64,000 nucleotides of DNA from Actinomycetes bacterium (GCA_023404495.1 JAEYBE010000061.1:35466-99465), one strand, 5' to 3'. Shown: positions 52,797-61,978, counted from the stretch's first letter. The notes: generated from the sequence alone by a model not told the origin. Numbers and translations: made by a program.

Positions 52797-53246
52797 GTGG
52801 GCCCCGGAACCGAAGCTGAGACGCACGTCAGCGGATCGCCAGACGAGACCGCAGCAATCGCCGCCGAATTCGCCGAACGCCTCGTGCCCGGCGATCTCGT
52901 CGTTCTGGCCGGCGAGCTGGGGGCCGGCAAAAGCGTCTTCGTCCGCGGGGCAGCCGCTGCGCTCGGCTACAGCGGTCGCGTCACCAGTCCGACGTTCGCG
53001 ATCGGCAATGTCTACCCGGCCGGCGAACTGGAGATTGCGCACCTGGACCTCTATCGCCTCGCCGAAATCGACGTCGGAGATGAGGCCGTGCTGGCGGACT
53101 TCATCACGCCGGAGCGCATCACGTTCGTCGAGTGGCCGCACGACGAGCTTGCCGAAGAGGCGCGCCTGCGCGCCGTCGTCAGAATTGCGCACGCCGGCGG
53201 GGACAACCGGACGATCGAGATCCAGATGATCGAGGCCTCGCCATGA
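52797..53246 (+). CDS. tsaE: tRNA t6A synthesis ATPase TsaE
   Basis: 149 residues from GTG. Walker A AGELGAGKSVFVRG, VTSPTFAIGNVYP, HLDLYRL and FVEWPH match TsaE. It powers the TsaB-TsaD complex that makes threonylcarbamoyl-adenosine at A37 of ANN-decoding tRNAs. Overlaps tsaB (ATGA). Confidence 0.93.
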   Translation: MGPGTEAETHVSGSPDETAAIAAEFAERLVPGDLVVLAGELGAGKSVFVRGAAAALGYSGRVTSPTFAIGNVYPAGELEIAHLDLYRLAEIDVGDEAVLADFITPERITFVEWPHDELAEEARLRAVVRIAHAGGDNRTIEIQMIEASP

Positions 53247-53905
53247 ACCGCCTCGCCTTCGACACTGCGACGAATGCATGCTCCGTGGCGATCGAGCGCG
53301 CCGACGGCGAGCGCTTCGAGATTCGTCCGCCCGGGACCCGCTTGCTTGGGCAGCCGGCGCACACGACGGAGCTGCTTCCAGCGATCGCGCAGCTTGCGCG
53401 ATCGGCCGGGCTCGCGATCGGCGACTTCGAGCAGATCATCGTCGGTGTCGGTCCCGGCGCATTCACCGGGCTGCGGATCGGCGTCGCGACGGCGCGTGCG
53501 ATCGCGACGGCCAACCAGGCCGGCCTCATTGGCGCATCTTCGCTCGCAGCGCTGGCGGCCGACGGCTCGACACCGCTGATTGATGCGCGACGCGGCGAGA
53601 TCTACCTGCGCCCTGCCGATGAAGACCTGCTCACCGCGCCTGACGAGGCGGTCGCCCTGGCCGCGGCGGCGGGGCGGCCGGCTGTCGGTGACGGGGCAAT
53701 CAAGCTGCGCGCGGAGCTTGAGGCGGCCGGCGTGGCGGTGGCGCCCGACGAGGACTCCGCGCATGTGCTCTCTGCGATCGCGCTGCTTGAGTTCGCCGAA
53801 GGTGTCGTGCCCGAGGCACCCGACGCGGTCGTGCCGAATTACATCCGCCCGCCGGATGCCAAGGTCAGCTCGCGCGAGAGCTGGCTGGTGGGGGGCAAGC
53901 GTTGA
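53243..53905 (+). CDS. tsaB: tRNA t6A synthesis scaffold TsaB
   Basis: 220 residues. LAFDTATNACSVAI, the HTTELLPAI motif, VGVGPGAFTGLRIGVATARAIA and DARRGEIYL identify TsaB, a catalytically inactive relative of TsaD that dimerises with it. The start is ATG 53243 (overlap with the tsaE stop) and not the longer upstream frame. Confidence 0.93.
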   Translation: MNRLAFDTATNACSVAIERADGERFEIRPPGTRLLGQPAHTTELLPAIAQLARSAGLAIGDFEQIIVGVGPGAFTGLRIGVATARAIATANQAGLIGASSLAALAADGSTPLIDARRGEIYLRPADEDLLTAPDEAVALAAAAGRPAVGDGAIKLRAELEAAGVAVAPDEDSAHVLSAIALLEFAEGVVPEAPDAVVPNYIRPPDAKVSSRESWLVGGKR

Positions 53906-54414
53906 ACGCCATTCCTGAGGACGTGCCGCAGATCCGGCGGATGGAGATGTCCGACATCGCCGCGGCCCTGGAGATCGAGCACCAGTCGTTCCCGACCCCT
54001 TGGTCGTCGGCGATGTTCGTGCTCGAACTCTCAAAGCCCGACACGATCTGCCTCGCGGCGACCGATGACGACATTCTGATCGGCTACCTGATCGCCTCGC
54101 GATACGCGCAGGTATGGCACGTGATGAACGTCTCGGTCGACCCGGCCAACCGTCGCGATGGCGTGGGCAGCAGATTGATGGCTGAGCTGTTCGCCATCGC
54201 CGACGGCGAGCGCACGCACTACACGCTGGAGGTACGCGTCTCCAACGAAGGCGCAATCGCGATGTACGAGCGTTGCGGCTTTCGCGCCGCGGGCGTGCGA
54301 CCGGGCTATTACGCCGACAATCGCGAGGACGCGTTGATCATGTGGCGCAGCACGGATCCAGAGTTTGTCCCGCCCAACGCCGCAAACCCGACCGAATGGA
54401 AGGGGCACCGCTGA
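53902..54414 (+). CDS. rimI: Ribosomal protein N-acetyltransferase RimI
   Basis: 170 residues from TTG in a TTGA overlap with tsaB. GNAT signature VDPANRRDGVGSRLMAELF, then LEVRVSNEGAIAMYERCGF and GYYADNREDALIM are typical of RimI (acetylates S18 in E. coli). Its place between tsaB and tsaD is common in bacteria. A short tail follows the domain. Confidence 0.9.
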   Translation: MNAIPEDVPQIRRMEMSDIAAALEIEHQSFPTPWSSAMFVLELSKPDTICLAATDDDILIGYLIASRYAQVWHVMNVSVDPANRRDGVGSRLMAELFAIADGERTHYTLEVRVSNEGAIAMYERCGFRAAGVRPGYYADNREDALIMWRSTDPEFVPPNAANPTEWKGHR

Positions 54415-55403
54415 TGCTCCTGGCGATCGAGACTTCCTGCGACGACACCTGCGCCGCCGTCGTCACTCGGGCCGGTGAGGTGCGCTCCAATCTGATCGCC
54501 TCGCAGATGGAGCACGACCGCTTCGGCGGGGTTGTCCCAGAAGTCGCCTCGCGCCGGCATCTTGAGCTGCTCGACGATGTCGTCGGGGCGGCGCTGGCGG
54601 ATGCCGGCGTCCAGCTCGACGATCTCGAAGCGATCGCTGTCACCCGGGGACCCGGGTTGATCGGGGCGCTGCTCGTGGGCTTCTCCTACGCCAAGGCGCT
54701 GGCATCCGCGGCGGGCAAACCGCTGATCCCGGTCGATCACCTCCAGGGTCACATCTCGGCAAACTTCCTCGAGCCCGATCCGCTCGAGCCGCCATTTCTC
54801 GGTCTGGTCGCCAGCGGTGGCCACACGTTCCTGGCGAAGGTCACCGAGCGCAGCGGGTACGAGGTGCTCGGGGCCACGACCGATGACGCCGCCGGCGAGG
54901 CATTCGACAAGGGGGCCCGGCTGCTCGGACTCGGCTACCCGGGAGGGGCTGCGCTCGACAAGCTGGCCCGCGAAGGCGACCCAACAGCCGTCGACTTTCC
55001 GCGCAGCTACATAGGGGAACTCGACTTCAGCTTCAGCGGCATCAAGACCTCGTTGCTTTACCGGCTGAAGTCGCTTTCGTCCGAGGATTTCGAAGCGCAG
55101 AAAGCAGATCTTGCCGCGAGCTATCAGGCGGCCGTGGTCGAGATGCTCGTCGAGCGCGTCAAGCGGGCGATCGAGATCACGGGCATCGACCGCGTCGCGA
55201 TCGGCGGCGGCGTCGCCGCCAACTCGCAGCTGCGCGAAGACATCCGCCGCGTTGCGTCAGTCGTCAAGGTCCCGCCGCGCGAGTACTGCACCGACAACGC
55301 GGCGATGATCGCCGCAGCCGCATTCGAAGGGCAACCGCTGCCGGCGGGCGAGTTCGAGGCGATCGACGCCTACCCGTCGGGCCAGATCGCTCCCACGCGA
55401 TGA
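54414..55403 (+). CDS. tsaD: tRNA N6-threonylcarbamoyltransferase TsaD
   Basis: 329 residues. LAIETSCDDTCAAVV, FGGVVPEVASRRHLE, the metal ligands of VDHLQGHI, LVASGGHTFL, DDAAGEAFDKGARLLGLGYPGG and IGGGVAANSQLRE. It attaches the threonylcarbamoyl group to tRNA A37. A longer frame from 54273 overlaps rimI and is not supported. Confidence 0.95.
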   Translation: MLLAIETSCDDTCAAVVTRAGEVRSNLIASQMEHDRFGGVVPEVASRRHLELLDDVVGAALADAGVQLDDLEAIAVTRGPGLIGALLVGFSYAKALASAAGKPLIPVDHLQGHISANFLEPDPLEPPFLGLVASGGHTFLAKVTERSGYEVLGATTDDAAGEAFDKGARLLGLGYPGGAALDKLAREGDPTAVDFPRSYIGELDFSFSGIKTSLLYRLKSLSSEDFEAQKADLAASYQAAVVEMLVERVKRAIEITGIDRVAIGGGVAANSQLREDIRRVASVVKVPPREYCTDNAAMIAAAAFEGQPLPAGEFEAIDAYPSGQIAPTR

Positions 55404-55648
55404 GCGCTCGGATCGTCCTCTACGGCCGTCCCGGCTGCCACCTCTGCGAAGAGGCCGAGCAACGCGTTCGCGAGATCGCGCCGGCGGCCACTCTCGAAGT
55501 CGTGGATATCGAGGCCGACGACGAGCTCTTGCGGGCGCATCTCGAGCGGATCCCCGTGATCTGCGTCGACGGCGAGGAAATCGCGACGCTCGACGACCAC
55601 CGCCGCGCGGCCTTCGGCGAGACCCTCCAGCGGAGATTGTCCAACTAG
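55400..55648 (+). CDS. Glutaredoxin-family thiol protein
   Basis: 82 residues. RIVLYGRPGCHLCEEAEQRV has a CHLC redox motif; IPVICVDGEEI contains the cis-Pro region. This is the NrdH/DUF836-like small glutaredoxin type. It overlaps tsaD (ATGA) and lies 24 bp before rex, so a redox role alongside Rex is plausible. Confidence 0.85.
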   Translation: MSARIVLYGRPGCHLCEEAEQRVREIAPAATLEVVDIEADDELLRAHLERIPVICVDGEEIATLDDHRRAAFGETLQRRLSN

Positions 55649-55672
55649 TTACTAAGGTCCCCGCCGCGATCC

Positions 55673-56335
55673 ATGGCCACCCCCAAGAAGACAAACCCCA
55701 TCGCAGCAGGACTCGACGGCGAGCGCCTCTCGCTCGGAGTCGCCGCGCGCCTCTCTCGCTACCTGCAGGTCCTCACTCAGGCCAAGAAAATGGAGAAGGA
55801 CAAGATCTCCTCACAGGAGCTCGCGCGATACACGCACGTCAATCCGACGCAGATCCGACGCGACCTCTCGGGGTTCGGCAAGTTCGGCAAGCGCGGGGTC
55901 GGTTACAACGTCGACTTCCTGATCGAGCAGATCCGATCGATCCTGCACACCGCGGCCAAGTACAACATCGCGCTCTTCGGTGCAGGCCACCTGGGCAAGG
56001 CGATCGCAGGTTCTGAAGTCTTTGCGGACCACGGCTTTGAGATCAAGGCGGTCTTCGACAACGACGCCAAGAAGGTCGGGACGATGTGCGGCAACACCGC
56101 CGTGCTTCCGGCCGATCAACTGCGCAAGACGGTGATTGACGAAGACATCGTCGTGGGCGTGATCGCAGTGCCCGCCAACGCGGCGCAAGCGGTGGCCGAC
56201 GAACTCGTCGCGGCGGGTGTGACGATCATTTTCAACTACACCGATCGCCTGCTCGAAGTGCCCCAGGAGGTCACGGTGCACACCTCAAGTCCGGCCGTCG
56301 ACCTGCTGTACGCGCTCTACTTCTACCTCGCTTGA
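55673..56335 (+). CDS. rex: Redox-sensing repressor Rex
   Basis: 220 residues. N-terminal winged helix (ISSQELARYTHVNPTQIRRDLSGFGKFGKRGVGY) and a Rossmann NAD(H) domain (IALFGAGHLGKAI, VFDNDAKKVG, VIAVPANAAQAVAD, IFNYTDRLL). Rex leaves DNA when NADH rises. No copy of the usual Rex operator was noticed in this window. Confidence 0.95.
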   Translation: MATPKKTNPIAAGLDGERLSLGVAARLSRYLQVLTQAKKMEKDKISSQELARYTHVNPTQIRRDLSGFGKFGKRGVGYNVDFLIEQIRSILHTAAKYNIALFGAGHLGKAIAGSEVFADHGFEIKAVFDNDAKKVGTMCGNTAVLPADQLRKTVIDEDIVVGVIAVPANAAQAVADELVAAGVTIIFNYTDRLLEVPQEVTVHTSSPAVDLLYALYFYLA

Positions 56336-56372
56336 GCGCAGGTCGCCGGGGCAGGGCGCAATAATCCCGGGC

Positions 56373-57527
56373 ATGTCGCTGGACATGGTCAAAGCCCGCG
56401 AGCTCTTCGAGCAGTCGACCGATTTCACGGTCGGGATCGAGGAGGAGTTCCAGATTCTCGATTCTGAATCGCTCGAGCTGACGCAGCGCTTCGAAGAGCT
56501 GCGCGATGCAGCGGTCGCCAGCGGCACTGAGCTCGGCACTTCGGTCGCAGGCGAGCTGATCTCGTCGGAGATCGAGATCCGTTCCGGCAGGGGCGAGAAC
56601 TTCCCCCACGCCGTTGCGCTGCAGGAGTCCTTTCGCTCCGGACTGTTTGAACTCGCCGACGAGCATGGCCTGCGGCTCGGTGCTCTGGGCGCGCACCCAT
56701 TCAGCCGGTGGCAGGACCAACAGATCATCGACACGGAGCACTACCGGTTGGTCGAGGAAGGGCTGAAATACGTCGCGTGGCGCAACAACACTTTCAGTCT
56801 GCATGTGCATGTCGGGGTTCGCGGCGCTGACCGCGCGATCGCGGTCTGCGATCGGATCCGAGAGGTGCTCCCAGAACTGCTCGCGATTTCGGCGTCCTCT
56901 CCGTTCGTCGACGGCATCGACAGCGGGCTTGCCACCGCACGAACGCAACTCTTCACGCGAATGTTTCCGCGCTGCGGCATCCCGGAGCCTTTCGTCGACT
57001 GGTCGGAATACTCGAGCTTCGTCGAGTTTCTCAAGGACGTCGGCTCGGTTGTCGAGTCGACCCAGCTCTGGTGGTCGGTTCGGCCCCACCACAGCTACGG
57101 CACGGTCGAGGTGCGGATCTGCGATGCGCAGCCGACCGCAGAGGCCTCGACCGCGCTGGCGGGATTGATCGTGGCCTGCGTCGCCCAGGCCGCGAGGGAC
57201 TTCGATGAGGGTCGCCCGTTCGCGCCGCGAAGCGGCCGCGAGCTCGAGGAGAACTTCTGGCGCGCAATTCGCTTCGGTCAAGACGGCAAGCTGATCGACT
57301 TTGAGACCCGCAGTGAGTATCCGGCGGCAGCGGCCGCCGAAAGGCTGCTCAAATGGACTGAGCCGGCGCGCGCGGAGCTCGGCATCGAGCCGCAGATAGC
57401 CGAACGGAACACCGCCCAGGAACTGCGTTACCACCTGCAGTCGGGAGTCGATCTTCGCGAGATTTTCGCGCAGGCGGTGGCTGAGACGCGGGCGAGCTAC
57501 GGACGTAGCGGCGCGCGCACGGCCTGA
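56373..57527 (+). CDS. Carboxylate-amine ligase, GCS2 (YbdK) family
   Basis: 384 residues. FTVGIEEEFQILD at the N-terminus (metal/ATP site), AGELISSEIEIRSG, HPFSRWQDQ, NNTFSLHVHVGVRG, and WWSVRPHHSYGTVEVRICDAQPT are the GCS2 pattern. Members are called putative glutamate-cysteine ligase 2; the true product is often uncertain. AATAAT ends 7 nt before the ATG. Confidence 0.88.
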   Translation: MSLDMVKARELFEQSTDFTVGIEEEFQILDSESLELTQRFEELRDAAVASGTELGTSVAGELISSEIEIRSGRGENFPHAVALQESFRSGLFELADEHGLRLGALGAHPFSRWQDQQIIDTEHYRLVEEGLKYVAWRNNTFSLHVHVGVRGADRAIAVCDRIREVLPELLAISASSPFVDGIDSGLATARTQLFTRMFPRCGIPEPFVDWSEYSSFVEFLKDVGSVVESTQLWWSVRPHHSYGTVEVRICDAQPTAEASTALAGLIVACVAQAARDFDEGRPFAPRSGRELEENFWRAIRFGQDGKLIDFETRSEYPAAAAAERLLKWTEPARAELGIEPQIAERNTAQELRYHLQSGVDLREIFAQAVAETRASYGRSGARTA

Positions 57528-57681
57528 CCCGCCCGGATTCGCCCGCGCTTGCGGATAGACTGGCGCACGCTCCTGAGGGGATGGCAGCGTTATCGCGCGC
57601 CATGCGCTGGTCGCAAACACTGGAGACCGCCCCGGCTGGAGGCTTTCACATCCACCTGATCCGTCATGAAAGGTGTCGGTC
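57528..57681 (+). promoter_or_regulatory. hppA: Leader region of hppA with a possible upstream ORF
   Basis: TAGACT at 57556-57561 is a probable -10, giving a leader of about 110 nt. A 34-codon frame starts at ATG 57581 right after GAGGGG and ends with TGA 57683-57685, which overlaps the TTG 57682 that could start hppA (TTGA, as at tsaB-rimI). AAAGGTG (57669-57675) lies 6 nt before that TTG. It may be a coupled leader peptide; the evidence is positional only. Confidence 0.35.
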
Positions 57682-59772
57682 TTGACTGACTTTCTGAATG
57701 AACACGGCGTCGTAGTCGCGCTTGTATGCGCACTTGCGGCCGTCGCTTACGGGCTCTTGAACACGCGTTCGCTGCTCAAGCTCTCGCCCGGTAACGACAA
57801 GATGCGGGAGATCTCGCAGGCGGTCCAAGAGGGCGCCAGCGCGTACCTCAACCGCCAATACTCATCGATCGCGATCGTCGGCATCGTCGTCGCGGCGATC
57901 ATCGCCGTGATCCCCGACCTCGGTATCTCCGTGGCGATCGGATTCGTGATCGGCGGTCTGCTCTCGGCGGGCGCCGGCTACATCGGCATGAACGTCTCCG
58001 TACGCATGAACGCGCGCGTCGCCGAGTCTGCCCGCGGCGGTATCGCCCCGGCACTCGACGTCGCCTTCCGTGGCGGCGCTGTGACCGGAATGCTGGTCGT
58101 CGGCCTCGCCCTGTTGGGCGTCGCCGGCTACTACGGCCTGCTGACCTCGGTCTTCGACCACACGACACGTGAGGCCGTCGACGCGCTGATCGGTCTCGGC
58201 TTCGGAGGTTCGCTGATCTCCGTCTTCGCCCGTCTTGGTGGCGGAATCTTCACCAAGGGCGCAGACGTCGGAGCGGACATCGTCGGCAAGATCGAAGCCG
58301 GCATCCCCGAAGACGACCCGCGCAACCCGGCCGTGATCGCCGACAACGTCGGTGACAACGTCGGTGACTGTGCCGGTATGGCCGCGGACCTCTTTGAGAC
58401 CTACGCGGTCACCGCCGTCGCAGTGATGCTGATCGGCGTGCTGACCTTCTCGGTCGACGAGAACGCTCCGCGCGCGGCGCTCTACCCGCTGGTGATCGGC
58501 GGCGTATCGATTCTGGCCTCGATCATCGGCACGTTCTTCGTGCGCACCAAGACGGACAACGTCGAGGCAGCGCTCTACAAGGGCGTGGTAGTCGCAGGCG
58601 TGATCGCCGCGGCTGCGTTCTACCCGGTGACCAAGTGGATGATGGGCGACCTCCAGATCCTCTCGAGCGTCACCTCCGCGATTCCGTCGGTCACCGACCT
58701 CTGGCTCTGCACGTTGGTCGGTCTCGCTGTGACCGGTTTGATCTTCGTGATCACCGATTACTACACCTCGACGCGCTTCAAGCCCGTCAAGCGGATCGCT
58801 GAAGCTTCGACAACCGGTCACGCGACGAACATCATCGCCGGACTCGGTCAGGGCTTCCAGTCGACCGCCGCACCTGCGCTCGTCTTCGTCATCGGCATCC
58901 TCGCCAGCTACTCGCTGGCAGGCATTTACGGCATCGGCGTCGCCGTCATGGCGCAGCTTTCGCTTTGCGGCCTGATCGTCGCGCTCGACGCGTTTGGCCC
59001 GATCACCGACAACGCCGGTGGTATCGCCGAGATGGCGGAACTGCCCGAAGAAGTGCGCAACATCACCGACCCGCTCGACGCGGTCGGGAACACCACAAAG
59101 GCCGTCACCAAGGGTTACGCGATCGGATCGGCAGTGCTTGCGGCGATCGTGCTGTTCGCCGCGTTCAAGGCTGAACTGCCGACCGAAAAGGCTTCGATCG
59201 TCTTCTCGATCGATGACCCGGCCGTGCTCTCCGGTCTGTTGATCGGCGGCATCATGGTCTACCTGTTCGCCGCTTTCGCGATGGACGCGGTCGGCAGGGC
59301 CGGCGGCGCCGTGGTCGACGAGGTGCGTCGTCAGTTCAAGGAGAACCCGGGCATCATGGACGGCTCGTCCAAGCCCGAGTACGGCCAGTGCGTCGACATC
59401 GTCACTCGCGCCGCACAGCGCGAGATGATCGTGCCGGCCTTGATCCCGATCGTCGTAACCGCCGTGGTTGGTTTCTCGGCGAAGATCTGGGAGGTCAACG
59501 GCCTGCTGATGCTCGGCGGCCTGCTGATGGGCGTGATCGTCGTGGGACTGTTCCTGGCGATCTCGATGACCAACGGCGGTGGCGCATGGGACAACGCCAA
59601 GAAGCTGATCGAGGACGGCGCGCACGGCGGAAAGGGATCCGTTGCGCACGAAGCGTCGATCACCGGCGACACAGTCGGTGACCCGTACAAGGACACCGCC
59701 GGCCCGGCGATCAACCCGATGATCAAGGTCGCGAACATCGTCGCGCTGCTGATCATCCCGCTGATCACTTGA
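57673..59772 (+). CDS. hppA: Membrane proton-translocating pyrophosphatase, K+-independent type
   Basis: 699 residues from GTG 57673, or 696 from TTG 57682, which has the better Shine-Dalgarno spacing. About 16 membrane helices. Substrate motifs: FTKGADVGADIVGKIEAGIPEDDPRNPAVIADNVGDNVGDCAG and the C-terminal GDTVGDPYKDTAGPAINPMIK region. In GNTTKAVTKG the Lys (about 476) is the residue that marks K+-independent H+-PPases (Ala in K+-dependent ones). It couples pyrophosphate hydrolysis to proton pumping. Confidence 0.95.
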   Translation: MSVLTDFLNEHGVVVALVCALAAVAYGLLNTRSLLKLSPGNDKMREISQAVQEGASAYLNRQYSSIAIVGIVVAAIIAVIPDLGISVAIGFVIGGLLSAGAGYIGMNVSVRMNARVAESARGGIAPALDVAFRGGAVTGMLVVGLALLGVAGYYGLLTSVFDHTTREAVDALIGLGFGGSLISVFARLGGGIFTKGADVGADIVGKIEAGIPEDDPRNPAVIADNVGDNVGDCAGMAADLFETYAVTAVAVMLIGVLTFSVDENAPRAALYPLVIGGVSILASIIGTFFVRTKTDNVEAALYKGVVVAGVIAAAAFYPVTKWMMGDLQILSSVTSAIPSVTDLWLCTLVGLAVTGLIFVITDYYTSTRFKPVKRIAEASTTGHATNIIAGLGQGFQSTAAPALVFVIGILASYSLAGIYGIGVAVMAQLSLCGLIVALDAFGPITDNAGGIAEMAELPEEVRNITDPLDAVGNTTKAVTKGYAIGSAVLAAIVLFAAFKAELPTEKASIVFSIDDPAVLSGLLIGGIMVYLFAAFAMDAVGRAGGAVVDEVRRQFKENPGIMDGSSKPEYGQCVDIVTRAAQREMIVPALIPIVVTAVVGFSAKIWEVNGLLMLGGLLMGVIVVGLFLAISMTNGGGAWDNAKKLIEDGAHGGKGSVAHEASITGDTVGDPYKDTAGPAINPMIKVANIVALLIIPLIT

Positions 59773-59797
59773 CGAAATGACCGAAAACGGGTATCGT
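59769..59797 (+). promoter_or_regulatory. Strong sigma-70-type promoter overlapping the hppA stop
   Basis: -35 TTGACG (59769-59774), exactly 17 bp, -10 TATCGT (59792-59797). It is the best consensus match seen in the window. No start codon lies close downstream; two stem-loops and a terminator follow, suggesting a non-coding transcript. Confidence 0.65.
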
Positions 59798-59803
59798 TCC
59801 CGC

Positions 59804-59885
59804 TGGTTTTACCACCGGTGAGGTGTTGGGGGACTCCTCACCATCGCGTTCAGGAAAGGCCGTCTCGCAAGAGGCGGCCTTTTCT
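59804..59885 (+). ncRNA. Candidate small RNA of about 80 nt
   Basis: Between the promoter above and an intrinsic terminator there are two stem-loops: GGTGAGG (59817-59823) with CCTCACC (59836-59842) around a G-rich 12-nt loop (TGTTGGGGGACT), then the terminator stem. There is no plausible ORF. The following permease gene has its own -10 (59910), so this need not be its leader. It does not fit the 6C RNA or c-di-AMP riboswitch as I know them. It could also be only the hppA 3' end with a fortuitous promoter. Confidence 0.4.
59855..59882 (+). terminator. Intrinsic terminator downstream of hppA / candidate sRNA
   Basis: AAAGGCCGTCTC (59855-59866) pairs with GAGGCGGCCTTT (59871-59882) with one G-U pair and a GCAA tetraloop; the transcript continues into TTTTCTATTTC. 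Confidence 0.85.
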
Positions 59886-59924
59886 ATTTCTTCGCGCCCC
59901 GTCCCGACCTAGACTTGCGCGCTG

Positions 59925-61802
59925 ATGGCTGAACGCAGACCCAAGTCGCACTCGCTGGAGCGAGTACTCGGAACGAGCGCGCTCTTCTCCACGGCGTACG
60001 GCAACGTGGGTAGTTCGATCTACTACGCGCTCGGTCTGGTCGCCGCTTATGCGCTGGGTGCGACTCCGCTGGTCTTCGTGATCACGGGCGTGATCTTCTT
60101 TTTCACTGCCGCCACGTACATCGAGGCGACGACGATGTTCCCGGAGGCGGGAGGCTCGAGTTCGTTCGCCCGCCACGCCTTCAACGAATTCTGGTCGTTC
60201 TTCGCCGCGTGGGGCCAGATGCTCAACTACATCATCACCGCGGCGATCAGCGCCTACTTCGTGCCGCACTACCTGGGTGTCTTCTGGGAGCCGCTCAAAG
60301 AGGCGCCGTGGGACATCGTCTTCGGCATCGGGGTGGTGGTCGCGCTCGGAGCGCTCAACATCATTGGCGTCCAGGAGTCGGCGAAGCTGAACATCGTCCT
60401 CTCGCTGGTCGATTTCGGCACGCAGGTACTGCTGGTGTTGCTCGGGCTTGCGCTCGTATTCAACGCCGATCTACTCGTCAGCCAGGTCCACTTCGGCTCA
60501 GCGCCCACGGTCAAGGACTTCCTGATCGCGATTCCGATCGGCATGGTTGCCTACACGGGAATCGAAACGATCTCAAACCTCGCGGAAGAGGCGAAGGATT
60601 ACGAGAAGACAGTCCCGGCGGCGGCGAAGCTAGTGGTCGCAGCTGTCTTCGCGATTTATCTCTTCCTGCCGGCGATTGCGCTTTCAGCGATGCCCGTGGA
60701 GAACGGCGTCACCCTGCTCGGCCTCTCGGCGGAGGAGGGTGGTTTCGCCGGAGATCCAGTGCTGGGAATCGTCGAGAACATGGGGCTGGGCGCGCTGGCC
60801 GGGCCGATTGAGGTCTACGTCGGCATCCTCGCCGCCACGATCCTCTTCATTGCGACCAACGCAGGGATCATCGGCGTTTCCCGCCTCACCTACAGCATGG
60901 GCCAGTACCGCCAGGTCCCGGCTGCCCTGCGGTCACTGCACCCGCGTTACAAGACTCCGTACATCGCGATCATCGTCTTCGGAACGATCTCGTGCCTGAC
61001 GATGATCCCCGGTCAAGCCGATTTCCTGGCGACGATGTACGCGTTCGGCGCAATGCTCAGCTTCACGATCGCCCATGCGTCGGTGGTGAAGATGCGGCTC
61101 GATGAGCCGGTGCGCGAGCGTCCGTGGCGCGGTCCACTGAACGTGCATTTCCGCGACCGCTACTGGCCGCTCTTCGCGATCTTCGGCGGAATCTTCACAG
61201 CGATCGCGTGGCTCGTGGTGACTGCGCTCGATGTCGCGACGCTCGCGGTCGGCGCGATCTGGATGACCGTCGGCGTGGCGTTCTACATGATCTATCGCCG
61301 CAGCCAGGGCCTCTCGCTCACGGAGACGCACAAGATCGCCATCCCGAAGGCGATCGTCGAGCACGAGGTCGAATACGACTCGATTCTGGTCGTCTTCGAA
61401 GACTCCCACTTCTCCGAAGAGGCAGTGCGCACAGCAGTGAAGATGGCGACGCGTCGCAGCCGGGGTATCCACGTGCTCGTGCCGATCACGGTGCCCGCCA
61501 GCTCCCCGATCGACGCCGTGCTCCCCACCGCCGAATCGAAGGCCGAGACTGCGATCGAGCGGGCGCGGCTGGTCGGCGGACGTCGCCTCACTGGGCACTG
61601 GGAGAAGGTCCGTGCCGGCGAGGCCGGCCGCCGAATCGTCGAAGAGGCGGAAGAGATAAACGCCCGCGCGATCGTGTTTCCGCTGAAGGCCGATCCCAGC
61701 GGGTCACTCTTCTCTCCGGCCGTGCAGCGAGTGCTTTCGGACCGCCCGTGTCGTGTGATCATGACTACGGAGCCTGCGCATAAGCCGGTGATTGTGCGAT
61801 GA
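59925..61802 (+). CDS. APC-superfamily permease with C-terminal USP-like domain (copy 1)
   Basis: 625 residues. About 12 membrane helices (~15-465): FSTAYGNVGSSIYYALGLVAAYALG is the unwound first helix of the APC fold; GVQESAKLN and YTGIETISNLAEEAKDYEKTVP are typical loops. The C-terminal ~140 residues (YDSILVVFEDSHFSEEAVRTAVKMA, PCRVIMTTEP) have the universal-stress-protein fold without a clear GxxG ATP loop. Substrate could be an amino acid or cation. A TAGACT -10 (59910-59915) lies 9 nt before the ATG. It overlaps the next small gene. Confidence 0.85.
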   Translation: MAERRPKSHSLERVLGTSALFSTAYGNVGSSIYYALGLVAAYALGATPLVFVITGVIFFFTAATYIEATTMFPEAGGSSSFARHAFNEFWSFFAAWGQMLNYIITAAISAYFVPHYLGVFWEPLKEAPWDIVFGIGVVVALGALNIIGVQESAKLNIVLSLVDFGTQVLLVLLGLALVFNADLLVSQVHFGSAPTVKDFLIAIPIGMVAYTGIETISNLAEEAKDYEKTVPAAAKLVVAAVFAIYLFLPAIALSAMPVENGVTLLGLSAEEGGFAGDPVLGIVENMGLGALAGPIEVYVGILAATILFIATNAGIIGVSRLTYSMGQYRQVPAALRSLHPRYKTPYIAIIVFGTISCLTMIPGQADFLATMYAFGAMLSFTIAHASVVKMRLDEPVRERPWRGPLNVHFRDRYWPLFAIFGGIFTAIAWLVVTALDVATLAVGAIWMTVGVAFYMIYRRSQGLSLTETHKIAIPKAIVEHEVEYDSILVVFEDSHFSEEAVRTAVKMATRRSRGIHVLVPITVPASSPIDAVLPTAESKAETAIERARLVGGRRLTGHWEKVRAGEAGRRIVEEAEEINARAIVFPLKADPSGSLFSPAVQRVLSDRPCRVIMTTEPAHKPVIVR

Positions 61803-61978
61803 AGCAACGCAACGTGAAACTCGCGATGTTCGGCGTGATCTTCGCCCTGGGCGTGGCCAACATCACCGTGACCCTCGCCAACGGCGGCGGGGTCACATCG
61901 GTCGGCGTGCTGATCGGCGGCATTCTCTGCGTGATGGCGGCAGCCCGCATCTGGATATCGCTGAAGGGGATGGGTTGA
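61799..61978 (+). CDS. Small two-helix membrane protein between two permeases
   Basis: 59 residues. KLAMFGVIFALGVANITVTL and VGVLIGGILCVMAAARIWIS are two hydrophobic segments. ATGA overlap with the upstream permease and a one-base overlap with the downstream one show translational coupling. Family not recognised; it may be an accessory subunit of the permeases. Confidence 0.7.
   Translation: MKQRNVKLAMFGVIFALGVANITVTLANGGGVTSVGVLIGGILCVMAAARIWISLKGMG

Noticed and set aside
57862..59649. 595-codon minus-strand open frame opposite hppA
   Set aside because: Antisense shadow; composition dominated by Asp, His, Arg and Gln with no recognisable domain.
59804..59924. c-di-AMP (ydaO) riboswitch upstream of the permease
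   Set aside because: Too short, conserved ydaO core sequences not seen, and the permease has a separate -10 after the terminator.
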